A stretch of 64,000 bases of DNA. It comes from Dyadobacter endophyticus. GTDB taxonomy: Bacteria; Bacteroidota; Bacteroidia; Cytophagales; Spirosomataceae. Of the stretch, positions 1 through 7,303 are shown one piece after another. Numbering within the stretch: the stretch's first letter is position 1; the number at the start of each line of letters is the position of its first letter. Location of the stretch: NCBI RefSeq assembly GCF_014641595.1, contig NZ_BMIA01000001.1, positions 186,001 to 250,000 on the forward strand, written 5' to 3'. Below the pieces are notes generated by a model. The model searched no databases, was not told the DNA's origin, and was given only the letters and a program-made list of their open reading frames with translations. Made by a program: the position numbers and the translations under genes.

Positions 1-27
1 CGCCGGGACGATGGAAAATTTAATAAG

Positions 28-822
28 ATGATGAACCAGTTATTTAGTTTGACCGGCAAAGTGGCGATCGTCACGGGAGGAGCCGGCTTTTTTGGGACAC
101 CCATATCCACAGCCTTGGCAGAGGCCGGGGCTCAGGTAGTCATCGCGTCGCGCAATGTCGGCACATGCGAGCATTTAGCGTCCGGGTTGTCGGCCCGGGG
201 GCTGCTTGCCACAGCCATGTCGGTAGACCTGGAAGATGAATCTTCCATCCGGGCACTTGTCGAAGCTGTGATGGCCATGTTCGGGCGCATCGATATTCTC
301 GTCAATAATGCTGTTTCGAGGCAGGGTTTTCAAAATCTGGAAGAGATAGAAATGGAAGGCTGGGAAGCTGCCCAGCGCGTCAACGCTACCGGGCTCATGT
401 TGATGACCCGCGCGGTTATAGAGCCTATGAAGGCGGCGGGCAGGGGAAGCATTATCAATATCGGATCAATCCAGGGAGCGGTAGGGCCGCATTTCCCGGT
501 TTACGGAGAGACCGGAATAACAAGTCCGGTTAACTATACCTACGACAAATGGGGCATGGTGGGTTTCACCAAATGGCTGGCCAATTTTTACGGCCGGTAC
601 AACATCCGGGCCAATTGCATTAGTCCGGGTGGGTACGGGCCCGGGGTTGCCCAGCTGGTAGGGAAAGAAGAGTTCATTGAAAATTACAAACGGCTCACCC
701 CGTTGGGACGGTTCGCCGATGACGCGGATATCAAAGGCCCCGTCGTATTTATGGCCTCGGACGCGTCAGCATTCATAACCGGGCACAACCTGCTTGTCGA
801 TGGCGGCTGGACAAGCTGGTAG
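28..822 (+). CDS. SDR family NAD(P)-dependent oxidoreductase
   Basis: Classical short-chain dehydrogenase/reductase of 264 residues, the usual size. The cofactor loop TGGAGFFG is at residues 16-23, the NNA strand motif at 93-95, the catalytic Ser at about 147 (NIGS), and the Tyr-x3-Lys pair at 170 and 174. A Rossmann oxidoreductase acting on a sugar, polyol or hydroxy acid is expected; overall it is closest in style to gluconate 5-dehydrogenase-like SDRs, but the substrate cannot be read from sequence. Two ATGs stand in tandem at 28 and 31, so the start is ambiguous by one codon. An open frame upstream ends in TGA at 29-31, so this gene probably overlaps the end of a preceding gene outside the window and may be the last gene of an operon. 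It ends at 822 with no clear terminator. Confidence 0.9.
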   Translation: MMNQLFSLTGKVAIVTGGAGFFGTPISTALAEAGAQVVIASRNVGTCEHLASGLSARGLLATAMSVDLEDESSIRALVEAVMAMFGRIDILVNNAVSRQGFQNLEEIEMEGWEAAQRVNATGLMLMTRAVIEPMKAAGRGSIINIGSIQGAVGPHFPVYGETGITSPVNYTYDKWGMVGFTKWLANFYGRYNIRANCISPGGYGPGVAQLVGKEEFIENYKRLTPLGRFADDADIKGPVVFMASDASAFITGHNLLVDGGWTSW

Positions 823-1194
823 CCGCCGATGGAGGTACGATCAGTTGGTCGAGATTCTATTTCTTTAAGATGTTCCTAATTTTTTACCAGGATTATTGTG
901 GCGCCATATGCTTACCTGAAATTTCAGGCAAGCATACAAATACAGGAAAGTCTATGAATAACGGCATTATGTTTCGGGAAAAATAACTTAAGAGGAGCAT
1001 CGTGAATTTGGCAGGGCGGAGTGCTTTGCAGCTAGGACTATTGTAAGCATTGAATCCCGAATTCTTGGGGAAGTTTGGTTCTTCTGGTTTCTTAGGTTTC
1101 AAATTGGGGTTCGACCCCGTATAGGAGAATATACTTGATCAAACCGGAGGGCTTCGCACTTTGCCTTTTGATTATACCAAAATCTATGTTTGCG
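823..1194. other. Non-coding stretch in front of an IS110 stump
   Basis: No convincing gene is seen here. It holds a 30-base near-perfect palindrome (907-936) and then runs into the IS110-type transposase fragment. In the IS110 family the non-coding left end before the transposase gene encodes a structured guide (bridge) RNA, so the right part of this stretch (roughly 990-1194) could be a left-end remnant. That is inference from the family; no complete RNA fold was worked out. Confidence 0.35.
907..936. repeat. 30-base inverted repeat
   Basis: The left arm TATGCTTACCTGAAA is followed directly by its complement TTTCAGGCAAGCATA, with a single mismatch (A/C). No U-tract follows, so it is a poor terminator. 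It could be a protein-binding palindrome or the end of a lost mobile element. Confidence 0.6.
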
Positions 1195-1476
1195 ATGAAA
1201 CAGGTAAAAGGGTATCAAAAGTCAGCAGTAAAAGCAGCTTCGATGACGATCGTAAATCCGAATGCGGCCGGTATTGACATTGGTGACACCATTCATGCAG
1301 TCGCTGTACCAGGGGACAGGGCGCAAACGCCAGTCCGAACGTTTGGGACGATGAGTTGTGGTTTGGATGAAATTGCCGATTGGTTACAGGAATGCCGTAT
1401 TGACACGGTGGCTATGGAATCCACCGGCGTCTATTGGGTTCTTCATCGCTTTTGGTGGTGGTTCTGTCTATTTTGA
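1195..1476 (+). pseudogene. IS110-family transposase, N-terminal fragment
   Basis: The first about 80 residues match the start of the IS110-type DEDD (RuvC-like) recombinase. The first acidic strand is seen as GIDIGDTIHAVAV and the second block as TVAMESTGVYW. Homology stops right after that block and the frame runs into WWWFCLF and a stop, so the rest of the catalytic domain and the Ser-containing C-terminal domain are missing (intact proteins are about 320-420 residues). The start is taken at the ATG at 1195; the open frame extends upstream to 1135 without family similarity. The fragment cannot be active. A low level of decay in what remains suggests a fairly recent truncation. Confidence 0.8.
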
Positions 1477-1653
1477 GCCAGTAACATTTTTGTAAGCAGG
1501 TCAATTCCGGCCCCGTCCGTACGCAGATCTTTTGATTGTTTTCAGTTTGTTAGTCCTCTACTTTCTCGCTTGAGATATCAGAATTAATTGCTTGTCCGAC
1601 GGCGTGATGGTCATCCTTGATGCCTTTTGCAAAGTTTTTCAAAAGCGACTCCT

Positions 1654-1685
1654 AATTGGGGTGATCAGTGGCTTCGAATTCTCCA
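1654..1685 (+). repeat. 32-base repeat, copy 1
   Basis: Begins AATTGGGGTGATCAGTGGCT and matches the element at 3747-3778 at 26 of 32 positions without gaps. Both copies are intergenic and in the same orientation, on either side of the Crp-type regulator and PfpI genes. The origin is unknown; a decayed insertion sequence is possible. Confidence 0.55.
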
Positions 1686-1776
1686 CGTATCGACGCCCCC
1701 ACCCAGCTTAACTTATTGAGGCCCGTATACACTTATTTGGGTTGTGCCGCGGCTATGGCCGGAACCTTATCTTCAT

Positions 1777-1822
1777 AAAAAAGCCCCCCACCCAAGTCTC
1801 GTGCAAAACTTAGGCGGGGAGC
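1777..1822 (-). terminator. Strong rho-independent terminator on the minus strand, without a gene
   Basis: Read on the minus strand, the arm at 1822-1808 pairs with 1797-1783 over 15 bases (with a few G-U pairs) around a 10-base loop, and six U residues follow. On the plus strand the stem has mismatches and no U-tract. No minus-strand gene lies upstream (to the right), so the terminator probably belonged to a lost gene or to an unseen small RNA. Confidence 0.7.
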
Positions 1823-1890
1823 GCTGAATGATTTAATGTATAAATTCGTAGAATTGCCGTTGTGACATTTTACGGATTGATCTGTACGTA

Positions 1891-2454
1891 ATGTTTGAGG
1901 AACTTAAAACACATTTTGGTAAACTGGTATCGCTCACACCCGAAGAGTTTGCGTATGTCAGTTCGCATTTTACCAGCCGTAAATTCAGGAAACATCAGTT
2001 CCTCGTCCAGCAAGGCTCGCCGGTGAGCCACGACTTTTTTGTAGTAAAAGGCCTGTTGAAATCGTCATTTGTCAATGAGCAGGGAAAAGACCATATTCTT
2101 CAACTGGCAATGGAGGACTGGTGGATATCCGACTACCAAGCGTACTTCAACCAAACCGATGCTACGCTCGACATCACCTGTGTGGAAGATGTGGAAGTGC
2201 TCTGCTTGTCGCTCGCGAACCGGGAAAAACTTTGCAGGGAACTTCACCAGATCGAGCATTTTTTCAGGAAGAAGTCAAATGCTGGCTATGTCGCCCTACA
2301 AAGGCGCATCCTGTCGTTTATGAACCAAAGCGCTTCCGAGCGTTACCACGAATTGCTGCAAATGTACCCCTCACTGGCGCAGCGCCTGCCGAAAACCTTG
2401 CTGGCCTCTTACCTGGGCGTGTCGCGCGAAACGCTCAGCCGTTTGTCTGCCTAG
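1891..2454 (+). CDS. Crp/Fnr-type transcription regulator
   Basis: 187 residues with a cyclic-nucleotide-binding-type beta-barrel (about 1-120; typical turn FRKHQFLVQQGSPVSHDFFV near residue 30-50) and a short C-terminal helix-turn-helix (LPKTLLASYLGVSRETLSRL, about 166-185). No Fnr-type cysteine cluster is evident, so oxygen or iron-sulfur sensing is not supported. The protein ends soon after the recognition helix, shorter than E. coli CRP but normal for Bacteroidota members. One base after the stop codon lies a perfect Crp-like palindrome (2455-2470), and the PfpI-family gene follows about 90 bases on. The regulator probably acts on that gene and perhaps on itself. The ligand is unknown. 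Confidence 0.9.
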   Translation: MFEELKTHFGKLVSLTPEEFAYVSSHFTSRKFRKHQFLVQQGSPVSHDFFVVKGLLKSSFVNEQGKDHILQLAMEDWWISDYQAYFNQTDATLDITCVEDVEVLCLSLANREKLCRELHQIEHFFRKKSNAGYVALQRRILSFMNQSASERYHELLQMYPSLAQRLPKTLLASYLGVSRETLSRLSA

Positions 2455-2470
2455 TGTGACCTACATCACA
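2455..2470. promoter_or_regulatory. Crp-like operator, TGTGA-N6-TCACA
   Basis: A perfect 16-base palindrome, TGTGACCTACATCACA, identical to the E. coli CRP consensus form. It starts one base after the stop of the Crp-type regulator and is centred 54 bases before the ACTTTG box of the PfpI gene promoter. The same motif (GTRAC-N4-RTCAC) recurs at 60034-60047 and 60916-60931, both next to the second Crp-type regulator. Confidence 0.75.
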
Positions 2471-2514
2471 CCAAAGTAGTGACATGGTTCCTGTCGCATC
2501 CCGGGCGCGGGTGG

Positions 2515-2522
2515 CAACTTTG
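2515..2522 (+). promoter_or_regulatory. -7-like promoter box of the PfpI gene
   Basis: CAACTTTG matches the Bacteroidota -7 consensus TAnnTTTG at all but the first position. It lies 24 bases before the ATG at 2547 and downstream of the Crp-like operator, which would place the operator near -65 relative to a start site just after this box. The transcription start is inferred. Confidence 0.5.
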
Positions 2523-2546
2523 CATTGTCAAAACAATTCAGAAAAC

Positions 2547-3305
2547 ATGGCAAATGCTTTGGTGAAACTCGCTCTCGCAGCTTCTGTGATCAGTTCGAAC
2601 AGTGACGCGATGGCCCAGACAGGACAAAAAATGGAAAAGAAAATTCTCTTCGTGGTGACCAGCCACGATACAAAAGGCAATACCGGCGAGCCTACCGGCT
2701 ATTATCTCGGTGAAGTATCTCATCCCTGGGAAGTGCTCAGCGAGGCAGGTTATGAAATTGATTTTGTAAGCCCGAAAGGTGGAAAGGCTCCCGTCGACGG
2801 TTTCGATCTGACCGACCCGGTTAACAAGAAGTTTTGGGAAAATGAAGAGGCACGCAAGAAAGTAGAGCATACACTGGCTCCCGAGGCTGTGAAACCGAAG
2901 GAGTACCTGGCAATTTTCTACGCCGGAGGGCACGGGGCAATGTGGGACCTCGCCGACGATGTCAAGATCGCAGCCATTGCCTCTGAAATTTACGAGCAAA
3001 ATGGCCTGGTGGCGGCCGTTTGCCATGGCCCGGCCGGTTTGGTCAATATCAAACTCACCGACGGCAGTTCCCTGGTGAATGGTAAAAAAGTCAATGCATT
3101 TACCAATGAAGAGGAGGCTGCAGTAGGAATGGAGAAAGTCGTACCATTTGCTCTGGAGACGAAGTTGATAGAACGTGGGGCAAAATTCGAGAAATCAGGC
3201 AACTGGCAAACGCACGTGGTGACCGACCAACGATTGATCACCGGCCAAAACCCGCAGTCGGCAAAGGCGGTAGGGCTAGCGATGCTCGAAGTGTTGGGTA
3301 AATAG
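2547..3305 (+). CDS. Exported PfpI/DJ-1 (type 1 glutamine amidotransferase-like) protein
   Basis: 253 residues from the ATG at 2547; the frame is open back to 2484, but only the later start gives a signal peptide (LVKLALAASV core, cleavage near DAMA-Q). The mature part is a DJ-1/PfpI fold of the Hsp31/YhbO type: a conserved Glu in GEPTGYYLGE (about residue 48), the glycine loop YAGGHGAMWDL (125-135), and the nucleophile elbow AVCHGPAGLVN with Cys159-His160. Relatives are glyoxalase III-, chaperone- or deglycase-type stress proteins; the exact activity is not shown here. A signal peptide is less usual for the family and points to a periplasmic role. The gene sits behind a Crp-like operator and a -7-like box, and is followed by a hairpin terminator. 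Confidence 0.87.
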   Translation: MANALVKLALAASVISSNSDAMAQTGQKMEKKILFVVTSHDTKGNTGEPTGYYLGEVSHPWEVLSEAGYEIDFVSPKGGKAPVDGFDLTDPVNKKFWENEEARKKVEHTLAPEAVKPKEYLAIFYAGGHGAMWDLADDVKIAAIASEIYEQNGLVAAVCHGPAGLVNIKLTDGSSLVNGKKVNAFTNEEEAAVGMEKVVPFALETKLIERGAKFEKSGNWQTHVVTDQRLITGQNPQSAKAVGLAMLEVLGK

Positions 3306-3325
3306 GAGAGAGGCAGCATTTGACG

Positions 3326-3368
3326 AGCCGGTATCCGGAACCAGGAATGGTTTTGGGTACCGGCTTTT
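3326..3368 (+). terminator. Rho-independent terminator after the PfpI gene
   Basis: AGCCGGTATCCGGAACC pairs with GGTTTTGGGTACCGGCT over 17 bases (three G-U pairs) around a six-base loop, followed by TTTG. The U-tract is short, so efficiency may be modest. Confidence 0.6.
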
Positions 3369-3855
3369 GTATGTAAATTAGCTCTTAACCTTTTGATTAT
3401 AAATTAGATGATCAATCCATGATTGCCCACAATCATTGGCTTAAATAAAAAGCCAGCTGCAAAGTCCCGCCCGCCTTTTAAAACGATCAATTTCGACGAT
3501 CTTTCCAGCACGCACCCATGTAACCCGTTGGAGCCAGCCAGCCAGCATGACATCACCGATGAGGCTGAATCGGCCAGAGCAACCCTGATGGGGCTCAACC
3601 GAGAAGGTATAAAAAACAGGGCGATCGCAGTTATCTGGTTTCGGAGGTGTTATCGGGATGCCGAGTGTATTGTAGGTCGCAATTAATTACGAATGAATTG
3701 TTTAGCATAGTCAGTTTCTCCCGAAATGACATTTCTTTGAATTCCGAATTGGGATGATCAGAGGCTCTGGATTATCCAGATACATCGATAGCTGTCGTGT
3801 ATTTACAAATTACTACAAAATTGTTTGCGTTAGAAAGAGGACGTTTAATAACTGT
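3369..3855. other. Gene-free stretch
   Basis: A 264-base open frame from a TTG (3423-3686) has no recognisable domain and an unlikely composition, so it is not called. The stretch carries the second copy of the 32-base repeat (3747-3778). Nothing else is recognised. Confidence 0.4.
3747..3778 (+). repeat. 32-base repeat, copy 2
   Basis: Begins AATTGGGATGATCAGAGGCT and shares 26 of 32 positions with 1654-1685, in the same orientation. See that copy for context. Confidence 0.55.
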
Positions 3856-5367
3856 TTAATTTGGTTTGCCTGTAATTAGGTTCTTCGCTGCTTCCATCTC
3901 CAGGTCTCTTTCAGAAAGAACGTCCTTTATCGAATAATTGATCTGGTGGGTCGGCAGGACACCGCGGCCGATGGGATGTTTCCGGTATTTGTATCCTATA
4001 TGGATATTCGGAGAAATACGGACCATTATTTTGCTATTTGGAAGTTGAACAACTATGTTATCGCCGCCGGTCGGCCCTTCGTACGCTCCGCCGCTCTCTT
4101 CGCCAATAAAGATGGTATTCGTCGTTTTCTCTATATCAGCGATGAGATCTGCCGCGCTTGAAAAACTAACGCCGTTCATCAGTACGTATAGTTGGCCTTC
4201 GAAAGCATTTTTTTTTGGTAGTTGTAACTGAAGACTTTTGTCGTAATCATAATTGTTGATCCAAAGCGTTTCTGTGAGCTTCCGCATATATTCGTCGCTA
4301 TTATCAAATAATAGTTTAGAGGTATCCCTTTCGATTATGACTTCCCGGAGTGGGCGGAAATCCAGGTGGCTTAAAAAGATGTTCTGGTAAAGTTTGAAGG
4401 GACGTTTCGATAAATATGAGATGAGTGTTTGCTGTTGCTGCTCGCTGCCCCCCTCGTTGTTCCGAAGATCCAATATCAGGTTCTTGATTTGCAAATCCTT
4501 GATCCGGGCGAAGGCTGCGCTCAACAGCGAGTCAAAATTTGGGTCGGTCTTCGAGTAAAACGAGCGGGGAACTGTGAGTGTAGCATACTTTTCTTTTTCG
4601 TTGATCTTAAATTCGGGAGAAGGTGTGGTGAACCAGCCCTGTTCGTCACGGTTGTAGCGCTCCCGCAATGTTCTTTGTCTTTCGTCAAACGTCAAACCGT
4701 TAAGGATAGCAGTACTGGACTTACCGGAACCGTGTTCAATATACTCCACTTTGAAACTGTCGCTGCGGTCGATGTGTAGATGATAGTATAAATCAAATCC
4801 ATGGAACAGGCGGAAATGATACCGCTCTAACAGCCCTATTTTTCTGGTATGAATATATCCGTCCGCGGCGATGCGCGGCAGCAGGTTTTCCAGTATTTCG
4901 TCAATTGTCCTGCCGTTGATCGAGGTAATTTGTGAGCCTCGTTGAACTGACTTGTCACTGCAATCGAATAGGACGTACAGTTTTTTGTCAATAATTTTGA
5001 AATACAACGGCATCACTTTTTTGTTAAGGACTTCGTCAGCCAGCTCATATTGAGGAATCGTATACAGATGTCCGCAACGAACAGATGCGTTCATTGTACT
5101 CACCAGCGAAAGAAAGTCTATTGCTTTAATGTCGCTTTGGATCATGCTGCCCAGACTGTCGAATCGGGCATCAACGGTATGTTTACTATCGTACTTGTAT
5201 AAGCGCGGATGAGCGTATTCAAGAGCGCGTCTGAGCCACTTAAAATCGTCCGCGGCTTGCTCCTTGGTTAAAGTCAATTGCATTTTTTGGGCAACTGCCA
5301 CGCCCCCTATCGCGATAGTCAGCACTAGCAACGGCACGGTGACGAGCAATAGGTTATAATGCTTCAT
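3856..5367 (-). CDS. S41-family (C-terminal processing type) peptidase, exported
   Basis: 503 residues with an N-terminal hydrophobic signal (LLLVTVPLLVLTIAIGGVAV, ending near VAQ). The C-terminal half carries the S41/tail-specific protease core: the strand LILDLRNNEGGS, then the nucleophile region GVSFSSAADLIADI, and the conserved turn GEESGGAYEGPTGGDN. The N-terminal half (residues 30-200) resembles the helical cap and PDZ-like region seen in Bacteroidota S41 proteins. It is probably a periplasmic or surface serine protease with a Ser-Lys type centre. It is a single gene on the minus strand, followed to the left by a gene-free stretch. The substrate is unknown. Confidence 0.85.
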   Translation of the reverse strand: MKHYNLLLVTVPLLVLTIAIGGVAVAQKMQLTLTKEQAADDFKWLRRALEYAHPRLYKYDSKHTVDARFDSLGSMIQSDIKAIDFLSLVSTMNASVRCGHLYTIPQYELADEVLNKKVMPLYFKIIDKKLYVLFDCSDKSVQRGSQITSINGRTIDEILENLLPRIAADGYIHTRKIGLLERYHFRLFHGFDLYYHLHIDRSDSFKVEYIEHGSGKSSTAILNGLTFDERQRTLRERYNRDEQGWFTTPSPEFKINEKEKYATLTVPRSFYSKTDPNFDSLLSAAFARIKDLQIKNLILDLRNNEGGSEQQQQTLISYLSKRPFKLYQNIFLSHLDFRPLREVIIERDTSKLLFDNSDEYMRKLTETLWINNYDYDKSLQLQLPKKNAFEGQLYVLMNGVSFSSAADLIADIEKTTNTIFIGEESGGAYEGPTGGDNIVVQLPNSKIMVRISPNIHIGYKYRKHPIGRGVLPTHQINYSIKDVLSERDLEMEAAKNLITGKPN

Positions 5368-6007
5368 TTTTATATGTGATATTAAAAGTCGGTATCAACA
5401 AGATACGAATAGAATTCAGAAAACTTAATGTATCAACAGTGAATTGGAGCTCTCTGTCAGTGACTTACCGAGTTGTAAAGTCTTATTAAACGAGGCCCTT
5501 GCCACCCTTACTCTTTTTGCCGCAGCCAGCGAGCCAGAAGAGATGGATATCGTGACAAATCTCATCATAAGTATACTCGTCAGAAACCAGTTGTTTTTGT
5601 ATCTTATTTGATTCTTAAATTGGTTAATTTGCTGATAATGAGTTATGTAAATATAATATACCGTGCAAATAGGTAAATACAGTATCCGCAAGGAATAATA
5701 TGCAAGCGCCTGAAAATTAGATAATTGATCTAGATTTTCAGACGCTTGTGTATTGTTCTTCTCCCGGTGATATAGGTGCATCCGTACTATTGCTAATTTT
5801 CGTAATTGGAGGCATTTGTATCGCGCTTCTGACAAAAATTAAGGACCTGAAATATGGATGTCAATGCATGAAAGACGGGACAAATCTGCTTTCCTGCATT
5901 GTCTTTAGTCCCGTTTCTGCCAAACCAGTAGGCCAAACTTCGCTCCGAACGAAACCAGCCGTGTCCATTTTCTGCCCCGGAAAAACGAAAATAATGGCAA
6001 TTCTCCA
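5368..6007. other. Gene-free stretch with a long inverted repeat
   Basis: Open frames on both strands (5425-5835 minus, 5748-6023 plus, 5793-6011 minus) overlap each other and have no protein-like pattern. A 20-base-arm inverted repeat lies at 5703-5748. A weaker pairing, ACGGGAC with GTCCCGT (about 5875-5915), could end transcription of the minus-strand gene to the right. Confidence 0.4.
5703..5748. repeat. Inverted repeat with 20-base arms
   Basis: The left arm CAAGCGCCTGAAAATTAGAT (5703-5722) pairs with 5728-5748 with one mismatch and one bulged base, around the loop AATTG. No U-tract follows on either strand. It could be an mRNA-stabilising hairpin, a recombination site or a remnant of a small mobile element. 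No second copy was seen in the window. Confidence 0.65.
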
Positions 6008-7285
6008 TCAACCTGTACCATAAAGCGTTTTCTTTAAGACATCCATCGTTTTCTGCTGTCTTTGCCTTACCAATTTTAAAGCCTTGGCGGCTTTGGATTT
6101 TGCCAGTTTTGGATTTTTGGCCATTTTCAATACAGCCGGGGTGATACCTGCTACATCCCCGGGCGTGTCCATATCAAAAAGCCAGTCGTCAAGCCCAATG
6201 TCTTTCCACATAAAACCTTTGCTGGTTTGCTCTTCAAAACGGCACACGATGGCTGGTATGCCCAATGCAATGCACATGATCGGCGAATGCATTTCCAGGC
6301 CGAACAAACCCGCCGAGCGGGCATACGTACTAACAGCTTCATCGGTCAGCCAATAGTGGTCCCTCCAAACCACTTTTGCTTTTACGTCCTCCGGCAGGGG
6401 ATCGTAGAGCATTTCCCTGCCAATATGCACCTGTGTCTCGTTCTCGGGAACAATCAGCACTTTCAAGTCTGTCTGGCGGGCCACCGCGATAATGGCATTA
6501 CGTATCGGAGCATTATCGTGCTCTTTCATTTTCGTATTGTAGGCATTTTTAACCTCATTTACTGGCAGCTTTTTCGCAGGGATTTCCCACCAGGGCGAAA
6601 ACCGGAACTGCGGGATCACACATAGAAACTTGCCGTCTTCCAGCTGATGTTTCCTAAGAAAACCAATCGCCGACCGATCATCTTTCACATCCACAGAAAA
6701 TGCGCCATCAGGGCAAAACTCCATGACGGGACATTTGGCTCCTTTATCTTTTGCAAATTGAAGGGATACCGAATCGCGGAAATACGCAAACCGCGCATTG
6801 GTAATCAGTTCAATGTCTCCCAGATCGTATTTCTCCCGATCGTCAGCAAAACCGTAAATTCCCGGAAACGTAATGCCATAAATACCGTAAGGTTTCCCCG
6901 ACGATTCGGCCCATAACTTCAATTCTTTTCTACCAGTGAGCGATGGCCCGGAGCCGTGCAGAAAGAAATCAGCTTCATTGATGGCAGCCGTTTTTTGTTC
7001 ATGGGTTTTAAGGATGATAAGCTTGGGAAATCTACGCATGAGCATTTCCTCCACGCCATCGCCTACATCCGTTGGCCAAAGCCTGATTTCCGCATCCGGG
7101 AAGTTTTGTTCTAGTAAGGTCAGAACGCCAGGCGTATGGGCAATGTCCCCGATGTTGACCGTTTGCCAGGAGGATCTCAGAATGATCGTTTTTTGGGCCC
7201 TCCCCTCGCCGGCAATAGCCCGGATACTGGTCAGCAAACTAAATAATGCAGGTATTTTTTGTATAAATGTTCTTCGGTTTTGCAT
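6008..7285 (-). CDS. Exported polysaccharide pyruvyl transferase-like protein (copy 2)
   Basis: 425 residues with an N-terminal twin-arginine-like signal (NRRTFIQKIPALFSLLTS). The body matches the polysaccharide pyruvyl transferase family, with the opening strand IILRSSWQTVNIGDI, the DxFLHGSGPSL turn and the later EMHSPIMCIALGIPAIV block. Family members move a pyruvyl group from phosphoenolpyruvate onto a sugar, normally in the cytoplasm. An export signal on such a fold is odd, because phosphoenolpyruvate is not expected outside; the protein may have another activity. It is a close paralogue of the next gene upstream (7304-8587), with 18 bases between them, so the two are a tandem duplication read as one transcript. 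Its place behind the SusC/SusD/sigma genes suggests glycan work at the envelope. Confidence 0.82.
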   Translation of the reverse strand: MQNRRTFIQKIPALFSLLTSIRAIAGEGRAQKTIILRSSWQTVNIGDIAHTPGVLTLLEQNFPDAEIRLWPTDVGDGVEEMLMRRFPKLIILKTHEQKTAAINEADFFLHGSGPSLTGRKELKLWAESSGKPYGIYGITFPGIYGFADDREKYDLGDIELITNARFAYFRDSVSLQFAKDKGAKCPVMEFCPDGAFSVDVKDDRSAIGFLRKHQLEDGKFLCVIPQFRFSPWWEIPAKKLPVNEVKNAYNTKMKEHDNAPIRNAIIAVARQTDLKVLIVPENETQVHIGREMLYDPLPEDVKAKVVWRDHYWLTDEAVSTYARSAGLFGLEMHSPIMCIALGIPAIVCRFEEQTSKGFMWKDIGLDDWLFDMDTPGDVAGITPAVLKMAKNPKLAKSKAAKALKLVRQRQQKTMDVLKKTLYGTG

Positions 7286-7303
7286 TAAAGCTGATATAAA
7301 GGG

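Larger units (their letters stand above)
1477..1890. other. Gene-free stretch with orphan terminator and short repeat
   Basis: No gene is seen. It contains a 32-base element (1654-1685) that recurs at 3747-3778 and a strong minus-strand terminator (1777-1822). Shortly before the Crp-type gene there is a half-site, TGTGACATTTTAC, at 1861-1873. The stretch looks like scar tissue left by element insertion and deletion. Confidence 0.4.

Noticed and set aside
1066..1134. GGGGTTCGACCCC as a tRNA T-arm
   Set aside because: The loop would have only five bases and no acceptor half with CCA follows.
3423..3686. Open frame of 87 codons from a TTG
   Set aside because: No domain, no promoter and a composition unlike the neighbouring genes.
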